DNA of 64,000 bases from Ottowia thiooxydans DSM 14619 (GTDB lineage Bacteria > Pseudomonadota > Gammaproteobacteria > Burkholderiales > Burkholderiaceae_C). The translations under genes and the position numbers were made by a program. The stretch spans positions 1 to 64,000 of the forward strand of contig NZ_AUGX01000034.1 in NCBI RefSeq assembly GCF_000422885.1. Reading direction: 5' to 3'. The notes under the pieces were generated by a model. The model was not told the DNA's origin and did not search any database. It saw nothing but the letters and a program-made list of their open reading frames with translations. Positions 43,401 through 50,692 of this stretch are shown piece after piece; positions within the stretch are counted from its first letter, which is position 1, and the number at the start of each line of letters is the position of its first letter.

Positions 43401-46400
43401 GACAAACTCACCGAAGCTATGTCCTGCCACCCGTTCTGGCGCCAGGCCGCAGCGCCGGGCCAGATCAAGCATTCCGGCCGAGAGGGCGGCAATGGCCGGT
43501 TGGGCGACACGGGTGTCGGCCAGTTGCTTTTCCTGTGATTGCCGGCTGCTCTCGTCAAAAGCGGCTGGCGGCAGGATCAGCCCTCGCACATCGGAGTGGT
43601 GCAATGCATCGCCAACTTCGGCAAAGTAAACGGCCAGCTCCGCCCCCATGCCTGGAAACTGAGAGCCTTGTCCTGGAAACAGGAACGCGAGCGGGCTTCC
43701 CTCTTGCTCGGCAGGCCCTTCAGCGCTGCCAGCATAGATACCCGGTGGTGGTTTGCTGCCACTCGATTGCAACCAACCGGCAGCTGCCGCCAATTGGCGC
43801 TGCAGATCGCTTTTGGATGTCGCCACCAGCGCCAAGCGCATGCGCCCCGCATCACTGGTAGCGCGCGCGAAGCTGGCACGAGAAAGGTCTCGCAGGCGGA
43901 CGGTGTCATCCGTGTTCACCAAAGTGGTGGCCAGCTGATTCAAGCGTTCAGCCAGTCGCCCACGGTCGGTTGCCTTGAACGCGAACAACTCGAGGGGCCA
44001 CGCATCAGCACCCATCGCGCCCGTACCATGCTCTTCCAGCACCGCATGAAAATTAGTGCCGCCAAAGCCAAAGGCGCTGACACCAGCTTGCCTGGCCTTG
44101 CCTTCAGGTTTGAACCACGGCAAAGGGCGGTCCAGCAGGAAGGCAGGGGAGTCGGTTTGCAGCAACGCGGCCAGGGGCGTCTTCACGCCACCATGTGGCG
44201 GGAGCGTGCGGTGGTGGAGTGCCAGCGCAGCCTTGACCACGCCAGTAAGGCCCGCAGCCGCCCGTGTGTGTCCGAGTAGCGACTTGGCTGAACCTACAAC
44301 GCATGAGTTGGCGCCTGCTCCGCTTCCGCTCAGCACGGAGATGAGCGATTCCAGCTCGGCCTGGTCTCCCACCCGGGTGCCTGTGCCGTGTGCTTCATAA
44401 AGCCCCATGGCGTTCACTTGGGTGCCACCAGCCCGGTGGGCCCGCTGCACGGCCTTGACCTGTCCTGCGGGCTTGGGCGCGGTGAGGCCCATGCCTCTGC
44501 CATCGCTGGAGCCGGCCACGGCGCGAATCAGGGCATACACACGGTCACCGTCTCGCTCGGCGTCTGACAAGCGCTTGAGCACCAGTGTGACGGCGCCTTC
44601 ACTGATCACGATGCCATCAGCCCTGGCGTCGAAGACGTTGGCTTCGCCGCGCCCTGAAAGTGCCTGGGTCTTGCTGAACGCCATGTAGGCATGGGGAGAG
44701 AGCTCAGTTTCTACCGCACCGGCGAGCACCATGTCGGAGCGATGCGACTGCAGCTCCCGCACCGCCAGATCCAAAGCGGCGAGCGAAGACGCGCATGCCG
44801 CGTCCACTACAAAATTGCAGCCTCCCAGGTCGAACCTATTGGCAATGCGGCCCGCCACCACATTCAGCAAGATGCCCGGGTAGCTTTCCTCAGTCCACTC
44901 AGGTAGGCGCTGCTGCGCCTCTTCCGTCATGGGCGTGATCAATGGCAACGCGGAGCGCGCCTTGTACATGAGTTCAAGATCACCGGTGCTGGCCACGCCA
45001 AAGATCACTGAGGTCTGCTCTCGCAGCGCCGCATGATCGGACAGATTGCCTAGCCCGGCGTCTTCCAATGCCCGGCGCGTGGTCTCGAGCGCGAGCAACT
45101 GCGCCAGGCTGATGGATTGCAGGGACTTTGGAGGAATGCCGTAGCCCAAGGGATCGAACGGCAAAGCATCAATGAAACCGCCCCATTTTGAGTAAATGCG
45201 GTCGCGCGCCTTGGGATCACCATCAAAGTACAAGCGCCAGTCCCAGCGCGACTCAGGAACCTCGCGAATGGCATTGGCTTGATCCAGCAGATTGCGCCAC
45301 AGGGCGGAGGCCTCTTGTGCACCGGGCAATACGCATCCGATGCCGATGATGGCGACTGGTTCGTTGTTCATGTCTTCGTCTTTCAGAGGCGCACCGAGTG
45401 GTTCCTGAAGGGAGCCCAGCAAGCGCATGGCGCCGTCAGCGACGCGGTGGTGCAACTCGGCGCATGAGATCCGAGCCTCGTTGAGTCCCACCACCTCGCC
45501 CATCATGAAGGCGCCTTCATGCATCATTTGCGCGGAATCGACTTGTCGCAATTCATCGCCATGTCGAATGATTCCCTTGGAGGCGATTCGCAGGCGACCC
45601 TGAAGAAGCTCTTCGAGCTGGTCTCCCACGGCGCCGGGTGGCTCGCCCGCTGCCAGCAAGGCGCTGCGGCGCTGATCGAAGGATTGGGTGAAGGGCGTTG
45701 GGGCACATCGCACTCGGTGGCCAGGCCGGGTTTCTATCAGGACCGTACGGCTGGACTCCAGCGCCTGTTGCTGGAAGAGATCGGCGATGGCGCCCGTGGC
45801 CACCGCTTCGCGGGTGAATAGATAGGCGCTGCCCATGAGCACGCCAATGCGGATACCCCGGGCAGCCAGAGGGGCGGCCATCGCGGCCACCATCGCTGCC
45901 GAGCGCTCGTCATGAATGCCGCCGGCAAAGAGAACATCCGCATGCTGCCCTTTGGGCAACTGCAGCAAGGCATCGATCATGGCGTTCCACAGCGGCAGGC
46001 TGTAGAGCGGCCCCACATGTCCGCCGCATTCACTGCCTTCGAAAACGAAGCGGCGTGCGCCTTGTTCCCAGGCCAGCGCTAGCAGGGAAGGGGTGGGTAC
46101 GTGGATATAGGTCGGAATCCCCAGGCTTTCCAGGCGAGCGCCCTGTTCGGCGCTGCCTCCGGCGACCACGGCAAAAGCGGGCCGGCACTCAGCGACGGCT
46201 TCCAGCTGGGCTTCAAGCAACTCGGCCGGGAGGTATCCCAAGAGGCCCGCGCCCCATGGTTTTCCTGCGAGGCGAATGCGGGTTTCCTTCAGCAGCGTGG
46301 CCACGCGGTCGGGCTGCATCACGGACAAGGCCACCATGGGCAAGCCGCCTGCTTCAGCGACTGCCTCGGCGAACGCGGCGCCATCGCTGACACGCGTCAT

Positions 46401-47537
46401 GGGGCCTTGGACGATAGGAAACGCTGTGCCATGGGCTCGCGCGAGCGGGCCGTTTTGGGCCAAAGGCTGAAGGGCTGCGGCCAGCGCCACGTCGCGGCGG
46501 CAAGCGGCGCGAATGGCGGCCATCAGGTGGCCCATGCTGCCGTAGCGGCTGGCGATGCGATGCGCTTGGCCCGCCATCTGCCCAAGAGGCCAGTCAAAAG
46601 TGGTGGGATCACCCCAACCAATCTGCCGTTGGCCCATGACGGGGTGTGAGAACCGATGCCCGGCTGCCACGCGATAGCGCTCACCTGAACCATTGACCAG
46701 TACCCGCGTATCTTCCATCCGTTGCTTGCCAAGCACAGACTGCCAGGAGGCAGGCGGAGAGAACTCGCGCAGCAACAGAAGTGCGTCATCCAGTACCACT
46801 CCGCTGGCGCCGCCAACCTGGCACGCCACTGCAGAGTGAACACCTATACCGCCTTGTATCCAGAACGGCTTGTCTTGCTTGGCCAGATGCTGGCAGAAGA
46901 TGAAAGCAGACTCTTCACCGCAGCGGCCAGCGCTTTCAGCCCCGCGCGCGAGCCAGCCTGCAAATGGCAGAGCCGGAGAAACCGTGCCTATGTCACCACG
47001 ACTGGTCAGCTCCAGCCAGATGGGTCGTATGGGTGCGCCTAGGAGGCTGTCGGACTTGGAAATCGCCGGCTGCAAATGGGCCGCAGCGGTCCATTTTTCA
47101 CGGTCTTTTTGACCCATAGCTAGGCTATGAGCCTGCAAATCCCGTGAAAACTGTCCTCGCTGGGGCCCATTTTCGCTATCGGCGCTCCAAGTCCGACAGC
47201 CTCCTAGACGTTCAAGCAGTGCGGGTAATTCACGCGCGGTCCATTGGCTTAGAACCAGAAAGCAATCCGTGCTGTCAAGCCAGCGCTCGAGCTGGAGTGC
47301 GTCTGCGGCGTCAATCCGCAAACCGAGTGTGGATCGTGTGGGGTCTGCGCTCCCAATGGGCCTGCCCAGCCTCTCCACTAGGGACTTGATATCGTCTGAC
47401 GGCAGGCCTGTGCCATCCAGCAGAGGTATGCCACCCGCAGCGTGGACTGCCTTGACGGCCTGCAGTGCAGTGTGAGGCGGAATGAGCGCGATGCAATCCA
47501 TGGCCTTGACTTCAATGTGGGTGGGACACGGGCTCAT
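40485..47537 (-). CDS. PUFA-synthase-like PKS ER-KS-AT-ACP-KR
   Basis: This 2350-aa enzyme is related to PfaA of polyunsaturated fatty acid synthases but has a PfaD-like FMN enoyl reductase fused in front. ER about 13-700 (IVQGPMTRVSDG, FEGSECGGHVGP, VLFAGGIHDERS); KS 725-1170 (Cys915 in DAACASS, His1050, His1090); AT 1282-1590 (Ser1374 in GHSFGE). ACP 1752-1840 (Ser1793 in LGIDSIKRIEI, the PUFA form); KR 1850-2330 (GGARGIT, Tyr2241 in QSDYAAANQ). A 55-residue insert (residues 113-167) encoded by a palindromic element interrupts the ER region. With the DH of the next gene it can run full reductive cycles. The start at 47537 follows the GT1 stop by eight bases and has an upstream GGAAG. Confidence 0.9.
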   Translation of the reverse strand: MSPCPTHIEVKAMDCIALIPPHTALQAVKAVHAAGGIPLLDGTGLPSDDIKSLVERLGRPIGSADPTRSTLGLRIDAADALQLERWLDSTDCFLVLSQWTARELPALLERLGGCRTWSADSENGPQRGQFSRDLQAHSLAMGQKDREKWTAAAHLQPAISKSDSLLGAPIRPIWLELTSRGDIGTVSPALPFAGWLARGAESAGRCGEESAFIFCQHLAKQDKPFWIQGGIGVHSAVACQVGGASGVVLDDALLLLREFSPPASWQSVLGKQRMEDTRVLVNGSGERYRVAAGHRFSHPVMGQRQIGWGDPTTFDWPLGQMAGQAHRIASRYGSMGHLMAAIRAACRRDVALAAALQPLAQNGPLARAHGTAFPIVQGPMTRVSDGAAFAEAVAEAGGLPMVALSVMQPDRVATLLKETRIRLAGKPWGAGLLGYLPAELLEAQLEAVAECRPAFAVVAGGSAEQGARLESLGIPTYIHVPTPSLLALAWEQGARRFVFEGSECGGHVGPLYSLPLWNAMIDALLQLPKGQHADVLFAGGIHDERSAAMVAAMAAPLAARGIRIGVLMGSAYLFTREAVATGAIADLFQQQALESSRTVLIETRPGHRVRCAPTPFTQSFDQRRSALLAAGEPPGAVGDQLEELLQGRLRIASKGIIRHGDELRQVDSAQMMHEGAFMMGEVVGLNEARISCAELHHRVADGAMRLLGSLQEPLGAPLKDEDMNNEPVAIIGIGCVLPGAQEASALWRNLLDQANAIREVPESRWDWRLYFDGDPKARDRIYSKWGGFIDALPFDPLGYGIPPKSLQSISLAQLLALETTRRALEDAGLGNLSDHAALREQTSVIFGVASTGDLELMYKARSALPLITPMTEEAQQRLPEWTEESYPGILLNVVAGRIANRFDLGGCNFVVDAACASSLAALDLAVRELQSHRSDMVLAGAVETELSPHAYMAFSKTQALSGRGEANVFDARADGIVISEGAVTLVLKRLSDAERDGDRVYALIRAVAGSSDGRGMGLTAPKPAGQVKAVQRAHRAGGTQVNAMGLYEAHGTGTRVGDQAELESLISVLSGSGAGANSCVVGSAKSLLGHTRAAAGLTGVVKAALALHHRTLPPHGGVKTPLAALLQTDSPAFLLDRPLPWFKPEGKARQAGVSAFGFGGTNFHAVLEEHGTGAMGADAWPLELFAFKATDRGRLAERLNQLATTLVNTDDTVRLRDLSRASFARATSDAGRMRLALVATSKSDLQRQLAAAAGWLQSSGSKPPPGIYAGSAEGPAEQEGSPLAFLFPGQGSQFPGMGAELAVYFAEVGDALHHSDVRGLILPPAAFDESSRQSQEKQLADTRVAQPAIAALSAGMLDLARRCGLAPERVAGHSFGEFVALHAAGALSRDDLLKLAAERGRLMGEAGSGTMLMAGLGLDALKPFLADRDGKNDSEGVWIANLNSPTQTVLSGDTQSLAALCSRLEAAGHVARPLPVSAAFHSPLMRGAAEPFAGFLAQEVRFMQPKWPVHANLDGQPYPEDVDGVRQRCSEHLEQSVNFSAQITSMWEAGVRHFLEIGPGRVLTGLVGQILGDRPHKAVASEGSLKSWLSALGSLWAAGQPVALDALFQEREVRTLDLEKLPTAKQHAWMLDGGRIYQPGQPALVGVTPFRDALSPASAPATLATAPSALGADPVADAFGQYQETMRQFLDQQERMMMRVLDGHSSPQSQSQHHPAQVASPAPQRAVDTTHANAGDAPPAQDAAAPSLKPVQVTIDGDRLRQDLVRLVSERTGYPVEMLGLEQDLEGELGIDSIKRIEIINNLVKSLPAEVSGQLRKQLNRLVQAKSLKAIVESVLQQTESRLFDPIAVDTGGPGCPRFLMVDRVKPLPTRLPKPASGLWVITSDNGDVARQLLGKFHAEGLGACLIPHEELNSPELIVRRLTAQRYVHGPVAGIVHLAALGSPAQADDLAAWRDATARVVKSLHVLLQACAQELTDPGHPMRLLAASQSGGVLDIEHPEGNTAAWSAAGGCHGLLRSVEQEFPHLLTKVVDVEPSSSGLVELLFAEASLPGGGTEIAYRAGERFIRVPQQAPWPTDAPADDRWRPQAGWVVLATGGARGITAEICRELAAPGVRLVLVGRSAAQDTSAGQERETSMASFRAAGAEVEYYSLDVRDEAAMTHLINDLYERYGRIDAVVHGAGLIEDQSFLAKEPESFDRVFDTKADSAYLLSHLLRPAELKWMVLFGSISGRFGNQGQSDYAAANQVMARLGTHLDQRWPSTRVVTIDWGPWQGAGMAADGVLALLEGQGITPVSIAAGRRFFVEEMSRGRKGESEVIAGNGPWALEIDRLLSTVFELSLLLLHGEAHAG
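47039..47207. mobile_element. 161-bp MITE-like palindromic element, copy 2, inside the ER domain
   Basis: This element (47043-47203) is the same length as copy 1 and also has a CTAG duplication (47039-47042 and 47204-47207). Its terminal inverted repeats, GAGGCTGTCGGACTTGGA, are perfect over 18 bp. It lies in the same orientation and reading frame as copy 1 and encodes a 55-residue peptide, about 70% identical to that of copy 1. Removing it restores a continuous LLERLGAPIRPIW. Relative to copy 1, at least three substitutions occur symmetrically on both arms. Confidence 0.85.
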
Positions 47538-47545
47538 GGCTTGCT

Positions 47546-48823
47546 CTACTTCCGGCGTATGGCTCTTTCAATGATGCGGACCACCTCGCCCACGCCGTCT
47601 TCGGCGCGCAAGGTCTCGGCAACGGCTTGTGCATTCTGACGAAAGCGCGGTTTGTCGACCAGGCGGACAATGGCCTCACTCAGGTTGTCCGCATTCAATG
47701 AGGCGGCGGGAATGGGTGCCACACCGGCGCCCAGCCGGGCAATGCGCGCACCCCACAAAGCTTGTTCATAGCCAAAGGTCACTGCCACGTTGGGAATGCC
47801 CGCCCGCAATGCTTCTGCGGTGGAGCCTGCTCCACCCTGATGCACCAGGCCGGCCACGCGAGGTAACAACCAATCGTACGGAACACTATCCACCTTGAAC
47901 ACATTGCTCGGCAAGTCGGCTTGTCCAATACCGCCCCAGCCTGCAATCAACAAGCCCCGTTTGCCTGATCGGGCGAGCCCGTCCATCACTGCTGATGAGA
48001 TTCGCTTGGCATCACGCCCGATCTGGCTGCTAAAGCCCAAGGCTACAGGCGCTTCGCCGGCGGCCAGAAACTCAGCCAGCGGGGCGGGCGGGGTAAATTG
48101 AGTCTTTTGCTCCAGGAACCAGTAACCGGTGACGTGCGCATTGGCGCCCCAATCCCAAGGTTTTGGCAAAACTGCGGGGCTGTAGCCAAACAGGTGGGGC
48201 AAGCTTCTAAGTTGGCGCAGCTCCGTTTTCCAGTCCAGCGGTGGCAAGCCCAGGGTCTGCTCTCGCCAGCGGTCGACCTGCGTTTGCCCTATGCGCGTGA
48301 ACGGCTCGGCCCAGCGCCAGCTCCACCGGTTGTAGAGCGGGCCCAAATTGCGTCCCTGCAATTGGGGTGGCCCTTGAAAGGGATTGGCGAAGGCGAAAGT
48401 CGGAAGGTGAAGCACCGGGGTTGGGCTCACAATCACCAGCGGAATCTTCAGCTTCTCGGCCAGTGAGGGTCCTACACGGGTCCAGGACCAGCACAGGATC
48501 ACATCGCTGTCCTGGCAGGCTTCCCAGCAGGACTTGAACAACCGGTCTAGAAAGAGGCCCAGATAGTCGTTGAGAAAGCGCGTGAACTTCTTAGGGTCTC
48601 GAATCCGCTCCCTTAGCGCGACACCAGCAGCTCCGCCGTAGAAGTCAGCCGAGCTGCCCGCCAGGCGTGCATATTCCAGACCCAGGCCGCTCACCCATTC
48701 CTCGAAATCCGCGGGTGCAGCAAAACGCACTGAATACCCAGCCTTCTTCAGGCCCATTGCCAGAGCCAAAAGGGGTTGAATGTCGCCCCTCGACCCCAGA
48801 GCGAGAATGGTGCAACGAGGCAT
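47546..48823 (-). CDS. GT1-family (UGT-like) glycosyltransferase
   Basis: This 425-aa GT-B inverting glycosyltransferase begins LALGSRGDIQPLLALAMGLK, the typical opening of natural-product and sterol glycosyltransferases. It carries the donor-site signature HQGGAGSTAEALRAGIPNVA near residue 320. Such enzymes decorate polyketide and lipid aglycones with NDP-sugars. It lies between the free ACP and the 2350-aa synthase in the PKS operon, so it most likely glycosylates the PKS product, possibly with the deoxysugar made by the dehydratase, ketoisomerase and reductase genes. Confidence 0.9.
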   Translation of the reverse strand: MPRCTILALGSRGDIQPLLALAMGLKKAGYSVRFAAPADFEEWVSGLGLEYARLAGSSADFYGGAAGVALRERIRDPKKFTRFLNDYLGLFLDRLFKSCWEACQDSDVILCWSWTRVGPSLAEKLKIPLVIVSPTPVLHLPTFAFANPFQGPPQLQGRNLGPLYNRWSWRWAEPFTRIGQTQVDRWREQTLGLPPLDWKTELRQLRSLPHLFGYSPAVLPKPWDWGANAHVTGYWFLEQKTQFTPPAPLAEFLAAGEAPVALGFSSQIGRDAKRISSAVMDGLARSGKRGLLIAGWGGIGQADLPSNVFKVDSVPYDWLLPRVAGLVHQGGAGSTAEALRAGIPNVAVTFGYEQALWGARIARLGAGVAPIPAASLNADNLSEAIVRLVDKPRFRQNAQAVAETLRAEDGVGEVVRIIERAIRRK

Positions 48824-48837
48824 GTGGGCGCGAGCGA

Positions 48838-49128
48838 CTAGGTTTTCAGGCCAACGGAACGGGCAATGAAATCGAGCAAGTCAGCGACCGAAATATCCTG
48901 AACATACTCTCCGTCACGCACGGCCAGCTTCTCGAAGTTCAAAGCCGCATCCAGCTTGTCTTCCAGCATGATCATCATGTGGATGGCCTCGACCGAACTC
49001 AGGCCCAGATCGGCATTCAACTGAGTGGCCGGCGTGATCTCGCCGGGCTCTTGTCCCTGCTCTTCCAGCAGTTCCGTCAGCGTTTCGACAATCGCGTTCC
49101 AGCAGTCGTCAATGTGGTTGATCTTCAT
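48838..49128 (-). CDS. Free-standing acyl carrier protein
   Basis: This 96-aa acidic protein has the acyl carrier phosphopantetheine motif LNADLGLSSVEAIHMM, where the Ser of LGLSS carries the cofactor. Four-helix length and charge fit an ACP. It is the first gene of the PKS operon, 14 bp ahead of the GT1 gene. It may load a starter unit, receive a chain from the iterative synthase or carry the chain during glycosylation. Confidence 0.85.
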   Translation of the reverse strand: MKINHIDDCWNAIVETLTELLEEQGQEPGEITPATQLNADLGLSSVEAIHMMIMLEDKLDAALNFEKLAVRDGEYVQDISVADLLDFIARSVGLKT

Positions 49129-49534
49129 GGCAGGGATGATGATTAAAGAGAAGTGAAACTCAGGACTAGCTGGCCACGTGGCCCGGTGTCAGTAACTGAT
49201 ACAAATCTTGCAACACCGTACCCATGCTATCGCTGAAGTATGGCAGTAAGAAAGAATCATGTTGACGTTAATTCAGGCACACAGATCATTGACTCGACAG
49301 GCACCAGAGGCGCCCCATTTCCGTGCGTTTTGGGACCTGAGCGCCTTGGCCAAGCTGCCGCGAGTATGTATTCTTCACTGACTTCGCAGTTTTGTTAGTG
49401 ATTATAGTTTTTTGAAAACTTTTGTTTATAAATCGTGAGCAATAACCTGACCAAGGTCTGACCGATCTGCCCCCCTGAGCGTGCTCCGGTAGAGTTCCTG
49501 CCGTGTTCGCCCACCGTGGTCCGAATGTCAATGC
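49129..49534. promoter_or_regulatory. Leader/promoter region of the PKS operon
   Basis: About 400 bp upstream of the ACP gene hold no convincing gene. On the minus strand a perfect -10 hexamer TATAAT (complement of 49401-49406) lies 16 bases from TAAACA (complement of 49423-49428), a fair -35. Transcription would begin near 49394 and leave a leader of roughly 265 bases. A perfect 12-bp palindrome GGCCACGTGGCC (49172-49183) and a TCAGT-A-ACTGA dyad (49189-49199) lie 40-70 bases before the ACP start and could be operators. Confidence 0.4.
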
Positions 49535-49562
49535 AAAAAAGCAGCCCAAAGGCTGCTTTTTT
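49535..49562. terminator. Bidirectional intrinsic terminator
   Basis: A perfect 12-bp stem runs AAAAAAGCAGCC - CAAA - GGCTGCTTTTTT. It has an A-run on one side and a T-run on the other, so it can stop transcription in both directions. It lies downstream of the minus-strand lipoprotein gene that ends at 49639 and insulates the PKS operon promoter from it. Confidence 0.9.
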
Positions 49563-49638
49563 GTTCATCGCAGGGTTTTTTCCTGCGCGGTGCGATGGAT
49601 GTGACCCTGATCTAGCAGAGGAGTCCTCGCGCCCAGGA

Positions 49639-50451
49639 TTATTTCGACTTGAAGGCGCTGAAGGTGAGCCCTTCAGTCTTGGCGTCGTTCAGGGCTTGAA
49701 TGATCATGGTGTCGCCTTTTGATTCATGGAGGGCGATGCCGCGAAGGCTGGTGCCATTTTCCAATGCGCACGCACTTCCCTGGAGTGTCAACGTGACGTC
49801 GAACACATTCTTACCCGTGGCTCGGGGCAAGATGGTGCCAGACCCAGAGCAATCGGTATCCGATGTCATAGTCACTTCGCCCTTGTCGGAAACTTGAAAT
49901 TTTGCCTTGTTGACGGAAATCACCGTGGTCGAATTGGACCCCTGCGTGGTTGAGCTATTTGTCGAGTCATTCGCCAGCGGCAACGATTTATAGATATGCG
50001 TGTATTGATTTCCTTCATAGAGCCCGGTCAACGCGAGAGCGTTGGCCGGTTGGTCATACGTTTCTACGTACGTCAGGGACATCGGGGACGCGCCGGTGAG
50101 CGTGAGGTCCATGCTGGTTTTTGGCGTGACGCTTCCGGTGAAGTCCGTTGCACGGATGACTCGCGAGGTCAGGTTGATATCAGTCAACTTGCCGTTCAGT
50201 GCAGGCCCATTGGCAGACACTTCGCCATAGAGATTTCCGAGGGTTGAGCCACTGGCATAAATGCCCCAGATTTCACCGTTTTCCAGCACGGTCATGACCG
50301 AGAACAGGTCATTGCCGATCTTTGCAGCCCAACGCCCCTCTGGGCTGGCTGTTATAGGAGTGGGGGTGGGTGTGGGGCTGTCATCGCCACCACCGCCACA
50401 GGCCGTCATCAGTGCGCAAAGTAGCCCGACGGCCGCAAGTTTCGTGTTCAC
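49639..50451 (-). CDS. Hypothetical lipoprotein
   Basis: This is a 270-aa predicted outer- or inner-membrane lipoprotein. From the GTG at 50451 it has a short signal peptide with lipobox LMTAC (Cys18), followed by CGGGGDDSPTPTPTP, a flexible linker. The rest is rich in Ser, Thr and Gly, suggesting a beta-rich fold (GRWAAKIGNDLFSVMTVLENGE). An AAGGA ribosome site seven bases before the GTG decides this start over the longer frame from 50520. I do not recognise a family with a known function. A strong terminator follows it. Confidence 0.75.
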   Translation of the reverse strand: MNTKLAAVGLLCALMTACGGGGDDSPTPTPTPITASPEGRWAAKIGNDLFSVMTVLENGEIWGIYASGSTLGNLYGEVSANGPALNGKLTDINLTSRVIRATDFTGSVTPKTSMDLTLTGASPMSLTYVETYDQPANALALTGLYEGNQYTHIYKSLPLANDSTNSSTTQGSNSTTVISVNKAKFQVSDKGEVTMTSDTDCSGSGTILPRATGKNVFDVTLTLQGSACALENGTSLRGIALHESKGDTMIIQALNDAKTEGLTFSAFKSK

Positions 50452-50620
50452 AATTTTTCCTTGATTCACCGCGCGCTGGAGTTGAATAGGGCCGAATGGC
50501 CTGGTGCACGGCTGAATCAAGTAAGTAACCGCACCGCCGGTGAGGTTCCATCTAATTAGAACTTTTTATCTCTTTTTAAGGCAAAGGGACACTACGGACC
50601 CGGTACGGTGATGTACAAAC

Positions 50621-50669
50621 CGTTCGCCCTGAGCTTGTCGAAGGGCTTAGACCCTTCTCAGCGCGAACG
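50621..50669. repeat. REP-like palindromic repeat
   Basis: Arms CGTTCGCCCTGAG (50621-50633) and CTCAGCGCGAACG (50657-50669) pair with one mismatch. An inner AAGGG / CCCTT pair extends the stem. The core matches the repeat at 28820-28958. It lies just after the Pls-like NRPS gene and before the lipoprotein gene, so it may protect or end the NRPS transcript. Around it, 50452-50692 has no gene. Confidence 0.75.
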
Positions 50670-50692
50670 AAATTGAACTTCATAAGGCCGCA

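Noticed and set aside
49286-49549. 87-aa minus-strand frame upstream of the ACP gene
   Set aside because: Overlaps the terminator and the predicted promoter, has no ribosome site and no recognisable family.
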